Shown here: positions 61,329-64,000 of the stretch, piece after piece
How the letters are laid out: each line of letters opens with the position of its first letter
How positions within the stretch are numbered: the stretch's first letter is position 1
Source of the DNA: Streptomyces griseus subsp. griseus
Lineage (GTDB): Bacteria; Actinomycetota; Actinomycetes; Streptomycetales; Streptomycetaceae
Length of the DNA: 64,000 bases
NCBI RefSeq assembly: GCF_003610995.1
Contig: NZ_CP032543.1
Location: 3,410,001 to 3,474,000 of the forward strand
Direction: 5' to 3'
Translations under genes and position numbers: made by a program
Notes under the pieces: model-generated
Seen by the model: the letters and a program-made list of their open reading frames with translations, nothing else
Databases searched by the model: none
Told to the model about the DNA's origin: nothing

Positions 61329-61979
61329 TCAGCTGAAGATGATCATGGAGCCTTGGGCCAGGGAGCGGGTCGCTGCCGCGTGGAGGCCCAGCCAGACGTG
61401 GCGTTCCCTGGCGAAGGGGCCGTCGTCGTACGGGACCGGGGTCGCCGGTTCCTCCAGGGTCGTGGGGCCCGGGGGCGGCTGCGGGGCGGCCGGGGGGTTG
61501 GCCGGGTCGATACCGATGGCCGGGGCCACGTACTCCAGCTCGCGCAGCAGGCCGTGCGAGGAGCCCAGCGGGCCGCCGCCCTCCAGCAGGGCGTCGTTGG
61601 AGAGCGGGTGCGGGAAGTCCACCGGGACGTACGCCCCGGCGTGGTCGTAGTGCCAGACCAGGTGCGACTGCTGCGCGGTCTGCTCGAACATCTCCAGCAG
61701 CTGCTCGTAGTCGCCGCCGAGGCCCTCGACCGGGGTGACCGCCAGACCGCTCAGCTGGAGCAGGTAGGCGCGGCGCAGGAAGTGCAGGGCGTCGTAGTCG
61801 AAGCCCGCCACCGGGGCGACGTCTCCGTTGAGGCCCGGCATGTAGGCGAAGACGGGGACGGGCGGCAGGCCCGCGTCGTTCAGCGCCCGGTCGTAGACGG
61901 CGATCTCTTCGGCGAACGGATTGTCGGGGCTGTGGCACAGCACATCGACGAGGGGGACCAGCCACAGGTCACAGGCCAC
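61329..61979 (-). CDS. Conserved hypothetical protein
   Basis: A 216-residue soluble protein (MACDLWLVPLVDVLCHSPDN...). It has VFAYMPGLNGDVAPVAGFDYD, YEQLLEMFEQTAQQSHLVWH and a Pro-rich segment (AAPQPPPGPTTLEEP). I recognise no domain; the sequence reads as a real gene with clean codon use. It follows the repeat arrays and lies 80 bp from the GntR gene on the same strand. Confidence 0.75.
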   Translation of the reverse strand: MACDLWLVPLVDVLCHSPDNPFAEEIAVYDRALNDAGLPPVPVFAYMPGLNGDVAPVAGFDYDALHFLRRAYLLQLSGLAVTPVEGLGGDYEQLLEMFEQTAQQSHLVWHYDHAGAYVPVDFPHPLSNDALLEGGGPLGSSHGLLRELEYVAPAIGIDPANPPAAPQPPPGPTTLEEPATPVPYDDGPFARERHVWLGLHAAATRSLAQGSMIIFS

Positions 61980-62060
61980 GAAGTCTCGCTCTCCAACGGG
62001 GTTCGGCGATCGTCGGAACAGCGTAATGCGAGGCGAACCCCGCGCACAGTGCGTGGGTTC

Positions 62061-62762
62061 CTACTCTTGCGGGCGCCCCCGGGTCTCCCCCGCCTCCTGC
62101 GCCTCCAGGTGGTCCGCCCAAGACAGCGCGTGGGCGTAGTACGACTGCATCACCGTGAGCACCCCGTCCCGGTCGCCGGCCCCGATGGCCTCGACCAGCT
62201 CCTCGTGGCCGAACCACAGCACATGCTCGTCCGCGTGCTCGCCGCGCAGCCGGTGGACGGCGAACACCCAGGCCTGGACGCGGAGTTTGGCGAGGAAGGC
62301 GGTGATGTACGGGTTGGCGACGAAGGCCCCGAGCTCCCGCCAGAAGCGGAGGTCGTACCCGATCAGTACGTCGAGATCGCCGCCCTTCGCCGCGCGGACG
62401 GCCTCCGAGGCCCGGCGCCGGATCGGGGCGAGTGCCTCGGGCCGGACGGCCACCTGGTCGGCGGAGCCGCGGAAGATGCCCTCGACGACGAGGGAGCGGG
62501 CCTCGACCATCGCCCGGTAGTCCGAGATCGTGAACTCGTGGACCTGGAAGCCGCGGTGCTGGTCGGAGGCGAGCAGCCCCTGCGCGGAGAGGTCGAAGAG
62601 CGCCTCGCGGACGGGGGTCGCGGAGACTCCGTACTGTTCCGCGATCTGCTTGACGGTGAATTCCCGGCCCGGACGCAGCCGCCCGGCCAGCACTTCGTCG
62701 CGCAGCGCGTCGGCGATCTGCTGGCGCAGCGTACTGCGGGTCACGCCTCCGCTCGGACCCAT
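62061..62762 (-). CDS. GntR family regulator, FadR/FCD class
   Basis: A 233-residue repressor type. The winged helix is LRQQIADALRDEVLAGRLRP, TVKQIAEQYGVSATPVREAL, and the FCD effector domain follows (YRAMVEARSLVVEGIFRGSA, with metal-binding His in VLTVMQSYYAHAL). FCD regulators respond to organic acids. It may control the neighbouring aminotransferase, but no operator was seen. An alternative GTG start lies six codons in. Confidence 0.85.
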   Translation of the reverse strand: MGPSGGVTRSTLRQQIADALRDEVLAGRLRPGREFTVKQIAEQYGVSATPVREALFDLSAQGLLASDQHRGFQVHEFTISDYRAMVEARSLVVEGIFRGSADQVAVRPEALAPIRRRASEAVRAAKGGDLDVLIGYDLRFWRELGAFVANPYITAFLAKLRVQAWVFAVHRLRGEHADEHVLWFGHEELVEAIGAGDRDGVLTVMQSYYAHALSWADHLEAQEAGETRGRPQE

Positions 62763-62922
62763 GGACGACCCTTCCCGTTCGTCAGCCGTATGTCAGCGGC
62801 CGTATTCAGCCGTGGTCCGGCTTCAGCCGTCTTTCGGCTCGGGTCACCTTAAGCCAGGGGCCCGCCGTGCCCGATTTCGGGCACGGCGGGGGCGGGAGGA
62901 GTGCGCGAGAGTGTCCGTTCGC

Positions 62923-64000
62923 TTACACCGTGTGCTCGTCGGCCACCGCGAGCGCGATGTCCAGCGCCGCGAGACCTTCCTCGGCCTCGGCCTCCGTGAC
63001 GTTGCACGCGGGGACGGCGTGGGTGCGGTTCATGTTGATGAACGGCCACAGACCCTGCTTCTTCGCCGCCGCCCCGAAGGCAGCCATCGGGGCGTTCGCC
63101 TCGCCGGAGGCGTTGTACGGGACGAGGGGCTCGCGGGTCTCCCGGTTGCGGACCAGGTCCAGCGCCCAGAACGCGCCGAGGCCGCGCACCTCGCCGACGG
63201 AGGGGTGGCGCTCGGCGAGTTCGCGCAGGCCGGGGCCGAGGACGGTCTCGCCGATCCGGGCCGCGTTCTCGATGACCTTCTCGTCCTCCATCACACCGAT
63301 GGTGGCGACGGCGGCCGCGCAGGCGAGCGGGTGGCCGGAGTAGGTGAGGCCGCCGGGGTAGGGGCGGGTCTCGAAGGTCGCGGCGATCTCCGCGCTGATG
63401 GCGACACCGCCGAGCGGTACGTAACCGGAGTTGACGCCCTTGGCGAAGGTCAGCAGGTCCGGTACGACGTCGAAGTGGTCGGCGGCGAACCAGGCGCCGG
63501 TGCGGCCGAAGCCGGCCATGACCTCGTCGAGGACGAAGACGATCCCGTACCGGTCGCAGATCTCGCGGACGCCCGCGAGGTAGCCCGGCGGCGGGGTCAT
63601 GATGCCGGCCGTGCCCGGGATGGTCTCCAGGATGATCGCGGCGATGGTGGCCGGGCCCTCGAAGGCGAGGGTGTCCTCCAGGTGCTGGAGCGCGCGGGCG
63701 CACTCCTCGGCCTCGGTCTGGGCGTGGAACGGCGAGCGGTAGAGGAACGGCGCCCAGAACCGTACGACGCCCGCCGAGCCGTTGTCGGAGGGCCAGCGGC
63801 GGGGGTCGCCGGTGAGGTTGATCGCGGTGGAGGTGGCGCCGTGGTACGAGCGGTAGGCGGAGAGCACCTTCGTACGGCCGGTGTGCAGCCGGGCCATGCG
63901 GATGGCGTTCTCGACGGCCTCGGCCCCGCCGTTGGTGAAGAAGATCTTGTCCAGGTCACCGGGGGTGCGCTCGGCGATGAGGCGTGCGGCCTCGGAGCGC
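62923..64000 (-). CDS. Class III (aspartate-type) PLP aminotransferase, N-terminus outside the window
   Basis: An open frame runs from the stop at 62923 past ATG 63897 to the window edge, so the start lies beyond 64000. The visible part has FFTNGGAEAVENAIRM, SYHGATSTAIN, FVLDEVMAGFGRTGAWF and the PLP lysine in TFAKGVNSGY. It is a class III omega-aminotransferase of the kind often annotated as aspartate aminotransferase family; the substrate cannot be told from this part. It lies beside the GntR gene. Confidence 0.88.
   Translation of the reverse strand, partial: RSEAARLIAERTPGDLDKIFFTNGGAEAVENAIRMARLHTGRTKVLSAYRSYHGATSTAINLTGDPRRWPSDNGSAGVVRFWAPFLYRSPFHAQTEAEECARALQHLEDTLAFEGPATIAAIILETIPGTAGIMTPPPGYLAGVREICDRYGIVFVLDEVMAGFGRTGAWFAADHFDVVPDLLTFAKGVNSGYVPLGGVAISAEIAATFETRPYPGGLTYSGHPLACAAAVATIGVMEDEKVIENAARIGETVLGPGLRELAERHPSVGEVRGLGAFWALDLVRNRETREPLVPYNASGEANAPMAAFGAAAKKQGLWPFINMNRTHAVPACNVTEAEAEEGLAALDIALAVADEHTV

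Overview
The window is chromosomal DNA from a Streptomyces species. The evidence is very high GC, GTG and TTG starts, many four-base gene overlaps, and marker genes: wblA, a Crp homologue, a SigE-family sigma factor, a Tad-type pilus operon and a pSAM2-type integrated element. The gene order (tad, acsA-nhaA, crp-nth, arsA pair, wblA, bifunctional PBP, then asd-ask and recR-ybaB) matches, from memory, the conserved core of Streptomyces chromosomes.

Layout. 1-3461 (minus): tad secretion genes (TadC partial, TadB, TadA/CpaF, Ssd/CpaE). 3965-8664: a membrane-anchored HAD hydrolase, a Fic-like protein with a degenerate motif and a frameshift, a CooC-like ATPase, and a secreted polysaccharide deacetylase lipoprotein. 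8951-17333: a SulP transporter fused to beta-carbonic anhydrase, acsA, nhaA, a holin-like membrane protein and an alpha/beta hydrolase. 17443-24161: a MarP-type protease, two NUDIX genes, nth, crp, a metallo-beta-lactamase-fold protein, RidA and DUF4177. 24234-31436: two ArsA ATPases (the second frameshifted), wblA, a class A PBP, a YqeY-like protein and a metallophosphoesterase. 31597-31670: tRNA-Pro(CGG).

31629-44936 is an actinomycete integrative and conjugative element (AICE) inserted in the 3' end of tRNA-Pro. A 67-bp direct repeat bounds it. The backbone runs int, xis, a pSAM2-type rolling-circle Rep, small Spd/transfer proteins, an FtsK/TraB-type translocase, a regulatory protein and a divergent GntR repressor. 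Its cargo is more unusual: a PP-loop PAPS-reductase-like enzyme, a HAD phosphatase, a 152-nt symmetric palindrome, two unknown proteins, an SRA-like/PD-(D/E)XK nuclease behind a promoter that carries an inverted repeat, and a NYN-domain nuclease. This cargo is the best candidate for an undescribed (defence) system.

45441-64000: a secreted SGNH esterase, an NTF2-like protein, a methyltransferase, an S9 peptidase, SURF1, an ECF sigma factor with a putative membrane partner, asd (frameshifted) and ask, DUF1838, a decayed SgcJ/NmrA junction, DUF5063, recR, ybaB, a SLATT-domain membrane protein, tandem-repeat arrays, a GntR regulator and a partial class III aminotransferase.

Three otherwise conserved genes (fic-like, arsA2, asd) are each repaired by adding one base in or beside a short G/C run. 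This looks like residual sequencing error rather than biology. The SgcJ/NmrA remnant looks like true decay.
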